Below, piece by piece: positions 57,675-64,000 of a stretch of DNA of 64,000 bases. Below the pieces are notes generated by a model that was given only the letters and a program-made list of their open reading frames with translations, did not search any database and had not been told where the DNA came from. The stretch covers positions 1 to 64,000 of the forward strand of contig NZ_CBCRXM010000011.1 of assembly GCF_965137005.1 (NCBI RefSeq), read 5' to 3'. Position numbers and translations under genes: made by a program. Each line of letters begins with the position of its first letter. Position 1 is the stretch's first letter. This DNA comes from Sphingomonas_O antarctica (GTDB taxonomy: Bacteria > Pseudomonadota > Alphaproteobacteria > Sphingomonadales > Sphingomonadaceae).

Positions 57675-57691
57675 TTGCAAATCGTTCGCAA
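57675..57691. promoter_or_regulatory. Fur-box-like palindrome upstream of the DUF6628 gene
   Basis: The stretch reads TTGCAAATCGTTCGCAA, a 17-bp near-palindrome (TTGC-N9-GCAA) inside GCTATTGC..........TTCGCA as at 51381-51400. It lies 28 bp before the DUF6628 start and 3 bp after the folC stop. Confidence 0.55.
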
Positions 57692-57694
57692 CTA

Positions 57695-58942
57695 TCATTT
57701 TGGGATTTCTTCGTTTAGGCGCAGAGCTTCCCCGCAAAGGTAGAGCGAACCCGCGATTAAGGTGGGAGCTTGCGATAAATTGCGACCGCCTTCAGCGGCC
57801 CCGGCCTGCGCCGGGGCGACGGCCGCGGTTAGATCAGCAACTGCCCTTCCGCTATAACGTTGCGCCAGCGCCTGCGGATCGTGATGGTTATGCCCGGGGA
57901 CCGGAACGAACGTCAGGCTCGCCGCCCCGCCCCTCAACGCCTCGACAATGCCCGCAGCGTCCTTGTTCGCCAGCACCCCCAACACGACATGCATTGGTGT
58001 CATGCCCGCCAGTGCTTGAGCCACCGCCCGCGCCGCATCGTCGTTATGCGCCCCGTCGATCCAGATTGTGCGGCCTTGCGTCAGGGGGCCGTCGGCCAGC
58101 CGTTGCAGCCGCCCCGGCCAGCGCGCACTGGCGATGCCCCGCCGGATGGCACCGTCTTCGATTCCGAATTCCCGCAATATTTGCGCGGCCAGATTGGCAT
58201 TGCGCAACTGGTGCGGCCCCACCAGCCCGGGCGTCAGGGTCGCGTCGATCTGCCAATCCCGCCCTTCGATCAACGGAACACCGCCCCGCGCGCGTATAGC
58301 GTCGTCGATCACCGCGTTGACCGCAGCGTTATCGAGGCAGAAGACGTCCACCCCCGGCTTGGCGATGCCCGCCTTTTCAGCGGCAATCTCTGCGATCGTG
58401 TTGCCCAGAAAGCTTTGGTGATCGATTCCGATCGACGCGATGCCGCACACTGCCGGGGTCACCACATTGGTCGCGTCGAGCCGTCCGCCCAAGCCAACCT
58501 CGATCACACAGGCATCGGCTGGCGTCCCGCTGAAGGCGAGGAACGCGGCGGCGGTCGTGGCCTCAAAAAAGCTCGGGCCGATATCTTGCGCCTCTGCCGC
58601 GTCGAGCACTTCGGCGAGCAACGGGGCGAGATTGGCATCCTCGATCAGCCGCCCGGCCACGCGAAGGCGTTCGTTGAACCGCACCAAATGCGGGCTGGTA
58701 AAGACATGCGCCGTCTGCCCCGCCGCCTCGAGCCCGCTGCGCAAAAAAGCACAAGTCGAGCCCTTGCCGTTGGTCCCGGCGACGTGAAGCACCGGCGGCA
58801 GGCGTAATTGCGGATCGCCCAGCGCCGCCAACAACGCTGTGATCCGCTCCAAACCGAGGATATCGCGCCCCGGTGAAAGTTGGGCAAAGCGGTCGAGCTG
58901 CGCCTGCACTGCCGCATCGTCCGACCGCGCGTGGTCGGGCAT
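57695..58942 (-). CDS. folC: bifunctional folylpolyglutamate / dihydrofolate synthase
   Basis: A 415-residue FolC that adds glutamate to folates. The P-loop is 'VLHVAGTNGKGSTCAFLRSG'; 'VFTSPHLVRFNERLRV', 'GLGGRLDATNVV' and 'SIGIDHQSFLGNTIAEIAAE' are the Mur-ligase-like signatures, and 'DGAHNDDAARAVAQAL' opens the C-terminal domain. Near the C-terminus, 'AAVAPAQAGAAEGG' is encoded by a GC-rich palindromic element (57793-57820) also found between genes elsewhere. The ATG overlaps the accD stop by one base (TGATG on the minus strand). Last gene of the operon. Confidence 0.95.
   Translation of the reverse strand: MPDHARSDDAAVQAQLDRFAQLSPGRDILGLERITALLAALGDPQLRLPPVLHVAGTNGKGSTCAFLRSGLEAAGQTAHVFTSPHLVRFNERLRVAGRLIEDANLAPLLAEVLDAAEAQDIGPSFFEATTAAAFLAFSGTPADACVIEVGLGGRLDATNVVTPAVCGIASIGIDHQSFLGNTIAEIAAEKAGIAKPGVDVFCLDNAAVNAVIDDAIRARGGVPLIEGRDWQIDATLTPGLVGPHQLRNANLAAQILREFGIEDGAIRRGIASARWPGRLQRLADGPLTQGRTIWIDGAHNDDAARAVAQALAGMTPMHVVLGVLANKDAAGIVEALRGGAASLTFVPVPGHNHHDPQALAQRYSGRAVADLTAAVAPAQAGAAEGGRNLSQAPTLIAGSLYLCGEALRLNEEIPK
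57793..57820. repeat. GC-rich palindromic element in frame within folC
   Basis: CAGCGGCCCCGGC-CTGC-GCCGGGGC(GAC): the hairpin is identical in its core (GGCCCCGGCCTGCGCCGGGG) to intergenic units at 5622-5646 and 52546-52572. Inside folC it reads in frame as Ala/Pro/Gln/Gly residues close to the protein end. Confidence 0.75.
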
Positions 58943-59793
58943 CAGGCCGCAGCCTTCTCCGGCGTGAGATAGCCGATCAGGCTGGCCAGCCGCACGCGCA
59001 ATTCGCTACGCGGCACGACCATGTCGAGCATGCCGTGATCGAGCAGATATTCGGCGCGCTGGAATCCTTCGGGCAGTTTTTCGCGGATCGTCTGTTCGAT
59101 CACGCGCTGTCCCGCAAAACCGATCAACGCACCCGGCTCTGCCAGCTGCACATCGCCGAGCATCGCATAGCTGGCGGTGACGCCGCCCGTCGTCGGATCG
59201 GTCATCACCACGATATAGGGCAGGCCCGCATCGTGCAGTTCCTGGATCGCCGCGGTGGTGCGCGGCATCTGCATCAGGCTGAGGATGCCCTCCTGCATTC
59301 GCGCGCCACCCGCCGCGGTGAAGATGATATACGGCGCATGATGCGCGATCGCCGCGCGGATTCCGGCCACGAACGCCGAGCCCACCGCCACGCCCATCGA
59401 TCCGCCCATGAACGCGAAATCCTGCACCCCGACGACGACGTGAAGTCCCTCGATACTTCCAGTCGCATTGACCAGCGCGTCCTGTTCATGCGTCTTGGCG
59501 CGCGCATCGCGCAGCCGGTCGGTATATTTTTTGGTGTCGCGGAATTTCAGGGGATCGTCGACCGTCGCCGGTGCCTTTAACAGGATATAACCAGGGTCGA
59601 GCACCTGCTCCAGACGCATCGCCGCACCGACGCGACCGTGATGTCCGCAACTCGGGCACACCCGCAGGTTTTCGTCATATTCCTTCGCGAATACCATCGA
59701 TCCGCAACCGGGGCATTTGATCCACAGATTGTCGGGCGTGTCGCGCTTGGCGATGAACGGGATGCGTTTGCGGACGTTGTCGAGCCAACTCAT
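58942..59793 (-). CDS. accD: acetyl-CoA carboxylase carboxyltransferase subunit beta
   Basis: A 283-residue AccD, which with AccA transfers CO2 from biotin to acetyl-CoA to make malonyl-CoA. The N-terminal zinc ribbon is Cys27-x2-Cys30 ('CPGC') and Cys46-x2-Cys49 ('CPSC'). The crotonase-like core shows 'FAFMGGSMGVAVGSAFVAGI', 'TAAGGARMQEGILSLMQMPR' and 'TDPTTGGVTASYAMLGDVQL'. Overlaps trpA upstream by 4 nt. The accD-folC order is standard. Confidence 0.97.
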   Translation of the reverse strand: MSWLDNVRKRIPFIAKRDTPDNLWIKCPGCGSMVFAKEYDENLRVCPSCGHHGRVGAAMRLEQVLDPGYILLKAPATVDDPLKFRDTKKYTDRLRDARAKTHEQDALVNATGSIEGLHVVVGVQDFAFMGGSMGVAVGSAFVAGIRAAIAHHAPYIIFTAAGGARMQEGILSLMQMPRTTAAIQELHDAGLPYIVVMTDPTTGGVTASYAMLGDVQLAEPGALIGFAGQRVIEQTIREKLPEGFQRAEYLLDHGMLDMVVPRSELRVRLASLIGYLTPEKAAA

Positions 59794-60575
59794 GCAACAC
59801 CCTTTCGCGCATTGTGCACCGCTTCCGCAAGCGCCCGAACCTGCGCCTCGACATGGCGCGGTGCGTCGGCGCCATAAGCTGCCACGGTTTCGACGATCGC
59901 CGAACCCACCACGACCCCATCGGCCACGCATGCAATCTCCGCCGCTTGTTCGGGGGTGCGGACGCCGAAACCCACCGCGACCGGCAGGTCGGTTGCCGCT
60001 TTCAGACGCGCCACGGCATCTGCGATCGAAGTCTGCGCGGCCTGTTGCAGCCCGGTGATGCCGGCGACCGACACGTAATAGAGGAAGCCGCCCGCGCCAT
60101 CTAGCACGGCCGGCAGCCGCGCCACATCGGTCGTCGGCGTCGCCAGCCGGATCGGCGCGACACCGACAGCGCGCAACGGTGCGGCCAGTTCGTCCTCTTC
60201 GGGCGGCAGATCGACGCAGATCACCCCGTCGACCCCTGCCGCAACGCACTGCGCCGCAAACCAGTCCGGCCCGCGCCGCACCATCGGATTGGCGTAGCCC
60301 ATCAGCACCAGCGGTACATCGGGATGCCGCGCGCGAAAGCCGGTCGCGATGGCGAGGATGTCGGCGGTGGTTGTCCTCGCCGCCAGGCTGCGCAAATTCG
60401 CCGCCTGGATAGCCGGTCCATCAGCCATCGGATCGGTAAACGGCATGCCGAGTTCGATCACATCCGCCCCGCCCGCGACGAGCGCGTCGAGAATTTCTGC
60501 GGTCGGGCCATCGCCAGCGGTGACGAAGGCGACGAACGCGGGCCCGTGTGCGAAGGCGTTGGCGAGGCGGGTCAC
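59790..60575 (-). CDS. trpA: tryptophan synthase alpha chain
   Basis: A 261-residue TIM barrel that cleaves indole-3-glycerol phosphate to indole. The two catalytic acids are Glu41 and Asp48 in 'VIELGMPFTDPMADGPAIQ'. 'PLVLMGYANPMVRRG', 'YYVSVAGITGLQQ' and the phosphate-binding end 'AVGFGVRTPEQA' / 'VVGSAIVETV' are conserved. Its ATG overlaps the stop of the small membrane gene (60572) and its stop overlaps accD, both by 4 nt. Confidence 0.96.
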   Translation of the reverse strand: MTRLANAFAHGPAFVAFVTAGDGPTAEILDALVAGGADVIELGMPFTDPMADGPAIQAANLRSLAARTTTADILAIATGFRARHPDVPLVLMGYANPMVRRGPDWFAAQCVAAGVDGVICVDLPPEEDELAAPLRAVGVAPIRLATPTTDVARLPAVLDGAGGFLYYVSVAGITGLQQAAQTSIADAVARLKAATDLPVAVGFGVRTPEQAAEIACVADGVVVGSAIVETVAAYGADAPRHVEAQVRALAEAVHNARKGVA

Positions 60576-60742
60576 CGGCGTCCGCCACGCGTGAGCATCA
60601 GAGCGACCGTCAGTGCGACCGCGGTGATCGCCTGATGCATCAATTCGGCCCGGCTGAGGCTGAACACAGTGCCGCCGTTCGAATGAAGCGCGACATGCAC
60701 GACGAGTAACGTGACGATCACGACGGCAAACGTCGTCGCCAT
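60572..60742 (-). CDS. small two-helix membrane protein between trpB and trpA
   Basis: A 56-residue protein ('MATTFAVVIVTLLVVHVALH' then a polar loop 'SNGGTVFSLSRAE' and a second helix 'AITAVALTVALML', ending in 'TRGGRR'). It sits exactly between trpB (17 bp upstream) and trpA, and overlaps the trpA ATG by 4 nt, so it must be translated for efficient trpA coupling. No family is recognised. A GTG start at 60763 overlapping the trpB stop is an alternative. Too short to exclude a chance frame, but hydrophobicity and coupling favour a real gene. Confidence 0.6.
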   Translation of the reverse strand: MATTFAVVIVTLLVVHVALHSNGGTVFSLSRAELMHQAITAVALTVALMLTRGGRR

Positions 60743-60759
60743 CTGCCTCAGCCCCCCGC

Positions 60760-61965
60760 TCACAACGCGACCCCGAGATGCTCCGCGACGGTAAAGATGT
60801 CCTTGTCGCCGCGGCCGCACAGGTTGACTATGATGATCTTGTCGCTGCTCATCTGCGGTGCGCGCTGCATTACAGCGGCAAGCGCGTGGCTCGGTTCAAG
60901 CGCGGGAATGATGCCTTCGAGCTGGCACAACAGTTTGAACGCCTCGAGCGCCTGTGTGTCGGTCACCGCCGTATATTCGACGCGCCCACTTTCCTTGAGC
61001 CAAGCGTGTTCAGGGCCAATGCCCGGATAATCGAGCCCCGCCGAAATCGAATGCGCCTCGGCGATCTGGCCATCGTCGTCCTGCAGCAGGTAGGTCTTGT
61101 TGCCGTGGAGGATGCCGGGCGCACCACCTGCAAGGCTGGCGGCGTGTTGCTTGTCCAGACCATGTCCCGCCGCCTCGACGCCGAGCATCGCCACATCGGG
61201 ATCGTCGAGAAACGGATGAAACAGCCCGATGGCGTTCGATCCACCACCGATTGCCGCAACCAGCAGATTGGGCAAGCGACCTTCCGCGGCCATCAACTGC
61301 GCCTTGGCCTCGGTGCCGATCACCGACTGAAAATCGCGCACCAGTTCGGGATATGGGTGCGGCCCCGCCGCAGTGCCGATGATGTAGAAGGTATCGTGGA
61401 CGTTCGCGACCCAGTCCCGCAACGCCTCGTTCATCGCGTCCTTAAGTGTGCGAGCGCCGCTGGTCACCGGACGAACTTCGGCACCGAGCAGCTTCATGCG
61501 GAACACATTGGGCGATTGCCGCTCCACATCGCGCGCGCCCATGAAAATCGTACAGGGCAGGCCGAAGCGCGCCGCGACGGTGGCAGTGGCGACGCCGTGC
61601 TGGCCCGCGCCAGTCTCCGCGATGATCCGCGTCTTGCCCATGCGCATCGCCAGCAGGATCTGGCCGATGCAATTGTTGATCTTGTGAGCACCGGTGTGAT
61701 TGAGCTCGTCGCGCTTGAGGTAAATCTTGGCGCCGCCCAAATGCTCCGTCAGCCGCTCGGCGAAATAAAGCGGGGACGGGCGGCCGACATAATTGGCCAT
61801 CAGATCGTCGAACTGCGCTTTGAATTCCGGATCGGTCTTGGCGGCGCGATATTCGAGGTCGAGGTCGAGGATCAGCGGCATCAGCGTTTCGGCGACATAG
61901 CGCCCGCCGAATTCGCCGAAGTGGCCACGCTCGTCTGGCTGATTGCGGAAGGAGTTGGCGGTCAT
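60760..61965 (-). CDS. trpB: tryptophan synthase beta chain
   Basis: A 401-residue pyridoxal-phosphate enzyme that joins indole and serine. The PLP Lys is Lys95 in 'LNHTGAHKINNCIGQILLAM'; the PLP-phosphate loop is 'GGGSNAIGLFHPF'; 'ETGAGQHGVATATVAARFGL' is the COMM region. ATG 61965 overlaps the trpF stop by 4 nt and starts 'MTANSFRNQPDERGHFGEFG', the typical N-terminus. trpA is separated from it by a small membrane gene, which is unusual. Confidence 0.97.
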   Translation of the reverse strand: MTANSFRNQPDERGHFGEFGGRYVAETLMPLILDLDLEYRAAKTDPEFKAQFDDLMANYVGRPSPLYFAERLTEHLGGAKIYLKRDELNHTGAHKINNCIGQILLAMRMGKTRIIAETGAGQHGVATATVAARFGLPCTIFMGARDVERQSPNVFRMKLLGAEVRPVTSGARTLKDAMNEALRDWVANVHDTFYIIGTAAGPHPYPELVRDFQSVIGTEAKAQLMAAEGRLPNLLVAAIGGGSNAIGLFHPFLDDPDVAMLGVEAAGHGLDKQHAASLAGGAPGILHGNKTYLLQDDDGQIAEAHSISAGLDYPGIGPEHAWLKESGRVEYTAVTDTQALEAFKLLCQLEGIIPALEPSHALAAVMQRAPQMSSDKIIIVNLCGRGDKDIFTVAEHLGVAL

Positions 61966-62588
61966 AACTGCCGCGCCGCGTGGAGGAAGGCGGCGATCTT
62001 GTCCACATCCTTCACGCCCGGCGCACTTTCGACGCCCGACGACACATCGACCATTTGCGCGCCGGTGACGCGCACGGCTTCGGGCAGATTGTCGGCGTCG
62101 AGCCCACCCGACAATGCCCAAGGGAGCGGGTGGTCAAAGCCCTGCAACAATTGCCAGTCGAACCGCAGCCCCATGCCGCCCGGCAGCGCATCGTTCGGCG
62201 TCTTGGCATCGTACAGCAGACGATGCGCCGCACCGGCAAAAGACGGCGCAATCGCCAGATCAGCGGCGGTGCGAACCGCGATTGCCACCCATGTCTCGAC
62301 GCGTTTGGCAACCGCCGCGGCGCGAGCGGGCGTCACTTTATGCAATTGGACCGCATCGAGCCGACCGGCGCGGATCGCATCGTCAAGCAGCGCATCGCCG
62401 GGATCGACGAACACGCCGATTTTGCGGACATGCGGCGGAATGGGGCCGGCCAAAGCACCGATCTGCGCCGCCGCCACGTTGCGCGGCGATTTGGTAAAGA
62501 ACACGAAACCGACATGGGTCGCCCTGTGGCGGACGGCTGCATCGACGGATTCGCTAGTCGAAAGCCCGCAAATCTTCACATCGATCAT
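61962..62588 (-). CDS. trpF: phosphoribosylanthranilate isomerase
   Basis: A 208-residue TIM barrel for the third step from chorismate to tryptophan. 'VKICGLSTSESVDAAV' carries the catalytic Cys, 'VGFVFFTKSPRNVA' and 'VGVFVDP'-like 'KIGVFVDPGDALL' follow, and the catalytic Asp and phosphate site are in 'LLYDAKTP' and 'LSGGLDADNL' / 'VDVSSGVESAPGVKD'. ATG 62588 lies 4 nt after the stop of the VOC gene; the upstream extension is not trpF-like. Confidence 0.95.
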   Translation of the reverse strand: MIDVKICGLSTSESVDAAVRHRATHVGFVFFTKSPRNVAAAQIGALAGPIPPHVRKIGVFVDPGDALLDDAIRAGRLDAVQLHKVTPARAAAVAKRVETWVAIAVRTAADLAIAPSFAGAAHRLLYDAKTPNDALPGGMGLRFDWQLLQGFDHPLPWALSGGLDADNLPEAVRVTGAQMVDVSSGVESAPGVKDVDKIAAFLHAARQL

Positions 62589-62592
62589 CGAG

Positions 62593-62952
62593 TCACGCCT
62601 CGCTGCCGGTTTCCTCGGACACCTGCCAAAGCACGCCCGACGGATCCCACAGATAGCCGACACGAAGGCCCCAGGGTTGCGCCGCCGGCGCGCGTGGCGG
62701 CTGGACCCCGAACTGTTCGACCAGCCCGGCAGTTCGCTGCCACCAATGGTCGAGGCCGCTCACGAACAATTGCAGCATCGTGTTTTCCGCCCAGGCGGGC
62801 TCATACAAATCCTGCAACAGGATGCCGGCGCCTTCGAATTCGAGGATCGCCAGCGTCTCATCGGCATAATGTTCAGTGAATCCGATGGCGGCGTAGAAGT
62901 CCCGCGAGCGCGCAAAGTCCTTCGCCGGGACAAAAGGCCGGATCAGCGCCAT
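62593..62952 (-). CDS. VOC (glyoxalase/bleomycin-resistance) family protein
   Basis: A 119-residue protein with the beta-alpha-beta-beta-beta pattern of VOC proteins: 'IRPFVPAKDFARSRDFYAAI', 'ETLAILEFEGAGILLQDLY', 'LQLFVSGLDHWWQRTAGLVE' and 'YLWDPSGVLWQVSEETG'. The classical His/Glu metal site is mostly absent, so it may bind rather than convert a ligand. It is squeezed between pyrF (no gap) and trpF (4 nt), thus expressed with the pathway genes. Confidence 0.82.
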   Translation of the reverse strand: MALIRPFVPAKDFARSRDFYAAIGFTEHYADETLAILEFEGAGILLQDLYEPAWAENTMLQLFVSGLDHWWQRTAGLVEQFGVQPPRAPAAQPWGLRVGYLWDPSGVLWQVSEETGSEA

Positions 62953-63624
62953 TCAGAGCGTCGCGGCGATCGCCCGCGCCGCTTCTGCGGGATCGGATGC
63001 GCCCGTGATGGGGCGACCGATAACGAGAATCGAAGCACCTGCATCAAGCGCGTCACGCGGCGTCATCACGCGTTTCTGGTCGCCCTGCGCCTTGCCGTCG
63101 GACCGCAAGCCGGGGACTATGAACATGCCTTCTGGCCACGCCGTATGACGCGCCGCAACTTCAAAACCCGAACACACGATCCCGTTCAGACCGCTGGCTT
63201 TGCACAGGTTTGCAAGTCGCGCGACTTGCGCCGCGGTGTCGGTCATAACGCCGATGCTCTCGAGATCCGTTTCGTCGATACTGGTCAGAACGGTGACTCC
63301 GATCACCTTGGTCTCAGGTCGCATCGCATCGCGCGCGGCGCGCATCATCGCTGCGCCGCCGCCTGCATGAACGTTGACGATACCGAGATCGAGCGGGCTC
63401 AACGAACGCATCGCGCCAGCCACGGTGTTGGGAATGTCGTGCAGCTTCACATCGAGGAAGATCGGCAGTCCGAGTTTCGCCATCCGGCGAACCCCCCCCG
63501 GGCCCTGCGCCATAAAGAATTCCAGCCCGAGTTTCAGTCCGCCGATATGCGGCGCGACGGCGCGGGCGAGCACCTCTGCCCGGTCCACATCGCCGGTATC
63601 GATCGCGACATAGATCGGGTTCAC
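62953..63624 (-). CDS. pyrF: orotidine 5'-phosphate decarboxylase
   Basis: A 223-residue TIM barrel that converts OMP to UMP, the last step of pyrimidine synthesis. The active-site motif is Asp58-x-Lys60-x2-Asp63 in 'PIFLDVKLHDIPNTVAGAM'. 'YVAIDTGDVDRA' at the start, 'GIVCSGFEVAA' and 'ILVIGRPITGASDP' at the end are conserved. Overlaps lapA by 4 nt and abuts the VOC gene. Confidence 0.97.
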   Translation of the reverse strand: MNPIYVAIDTGDVDRAEVLARAVAPHIGGLKLGLEFFMAQGPGGVRRMAKLGLPIFLDVKLHDIPNTVAGAMRSLSPLDLGIVNVHAGGGAAMMRAARDAMRPETKVIGVTVLTSIDETDLESIGVMTDTAAQVARLANLCKASGLNGIVCSGFEVAARHTAWPEGMFIVPGLRSDGKAQGDQKRVMTPRDALDAGASILVIGRPITGASDPAEAARAIAATL

Positions 63625-63911
63625 GGCGTCGTCGGCTGTTCGGACGGCAACGACGGCGGGGGTGTATCGGTCGCACCGAATGCGCGCGTCGCAGCATCGA
63701 GCTTACGCCCCAAATTCCAACGCGTTGCCCGGTGTAGCAACAGCCCGGGGATCAACCCGATCAGGAACGTCGCCAACAACAATATCGGCAGCGGCGAATC
63801 GAGGATCAAGTCGCCCCACAGATGGACGCTGACGATTACCCAGTTATTGAACGAAAAAATCACCGCGACCACGGCGAGCACGACCCAGAATACGGTGCGC
63901 AGGAACTGCAT
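63621..63911 (-). CDS. lapA: LapA (DUF1049) family inner-membrane protein
   Basis: A 96-residue protein with two transmembrane helices ('VFWVVLAVVAVIFSFNNW' and 'LPILLLATFLIGLIPGLLL') joined by a short hydrophilic loop, and a Pro-rich cytoplasmic tail. This is the LipA/DUF1049 small membrane family, usually before pyrF in alphaproteobacteria, as here with a 4-nt overlap. Probably linked to lipopolysaccharide assembly in relatives; not tested here. Confidence 0.85.
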   Translation of the reverse strand: MQFLRTVFWVVLAVVAVIFSFNNWVIVSVHLWGDLILDSPLPILLLATFLIGLIPGLLLHRATRWNLGRKLDAATRAFGATDTPPPSLPSEQPTTP

Positions 63912-63937
63912 GCCGGTCCTTTCTATTTGCGCGCAGC

Positions 63938-64000
63938 CTAGTCGGCCCGACCCAATTCCGCCACCCGTTGCCGCAGCGTCGCGATCAACGGCGCGACGTG
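63938..64000 (-). CDS. 3' end of an upstream gene, unidentified
   Basis: On the minus strand the last 20 codons of an open frame end at a TAG (63938-63940): '...IATLRQRVAELGRAD'. It is a helical C-terminus with no diagnostic motif; the rest is outside the window. In many relatives ihfB precedes lapA, but these residues do not look like an IHF end, so I leave it unnamed. lapA starts 26 bp downstream. Confidence 0.4.
   Translation of the reverse strand, partial: HVAPLIATLRQRVAELGRAD

Noticed and set aside
1..64000. CRISPR arrays, rRNA operons, insertion sequences
   Set aside because: No regularly spaced direct repeats, no rRNA signature stretches and no transposase-like frames were found on either strand.

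Overview
The window is GC-rich, compact bacterial chromosome (about two thirds G+C by eye) and reads as a sphingomonad alphaproteobacterium (Sphingomonas or a close relative). The case rests on the lapA-pyrF-trpF-trpB-trpA-accD-folC block, a giant NAD-dependent glutamate dehydrogenase, a PopZ/DUF2497 gene in front of valS, a methyltransferase-like gene in front of tolC, DUF4170 and DUF6628 proteins, and short repeats of the type GTCACCCCGGACTTGATCCGG that are common in this class. No rRNA, CRISPR array, prophage or insertion sequence was seen.

Layout: 1-4415 carA (3' part), a foreign-looking membrane gene, carB. 4496-5646 greA and a rhomboid protease. 5649-7594 (minus) a membrane/stress operon resembling E. 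coli yqjD-yqjE-yqjK. 7732-12051 eno, ftsB, pdhA, pdhB. 12176-18746 a Tat-type M24 peptidase, methyltransferase-like gene, tolC, popZ-like gene, valS. 18869-22345 MATE exporter, hemB, acetyltransferase and gamma-carbonic anhydrase with stop/start overlaps. 22342-22951 a minus-strand lipoprotein and tRNA-Arg. 23010-31263 a tightly coupled operon of two caspase-like proteins, a trypsin-like protease, a TIR-TPR membrane protein and a small lipoprotein, facing a SLOG-SLATT-like gene (31315-33054) that follows a sterol desaturase family gene. 33957-35535 two PEP-CTERM proteins. 35737-39523 truB, rpsO, pnp. 39726-40187 a MarR-like gene split by a stop codon. 40498-40573 tRNA-Thr. 40704-46678 a PAS-type gene and NAD-glutamate dehydrogenase. 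46680-51643 an iron-uptake cluster like the Pseudomonas piu locus. 51730-57647 a LuxR/DUF4019 protein, phaB, hemH, P450, an AmpG-like transporter and DUF6628. 57695-64000 the folC/accD/trp/pyrF/lapA operon.

Two themes stand out. First, the 23010-33054 region joins caspase, trypsin, TIR and SLOG/SLATT modules, which are typical of bacterial conflict and regulated-death systems; here both caspases and the trypsin carry export signals. It is the best candidate for an undescribed system. Second, nested palindromic elements lie in frame inside carA, pdhB, folC and probably a PAS-domain gene, as well as between genes. They suggest mobile palindromic repeats that spread into linker-encoding DNA, by analogy with the Rickettsia palindromic elements.

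Two near-identical 17-bp palindromes, upstream of the siderophore receptor gene and of the DUF6628 gene, look like iron-responsive operators and would tie the poorly known DUF6628 protein to iron.
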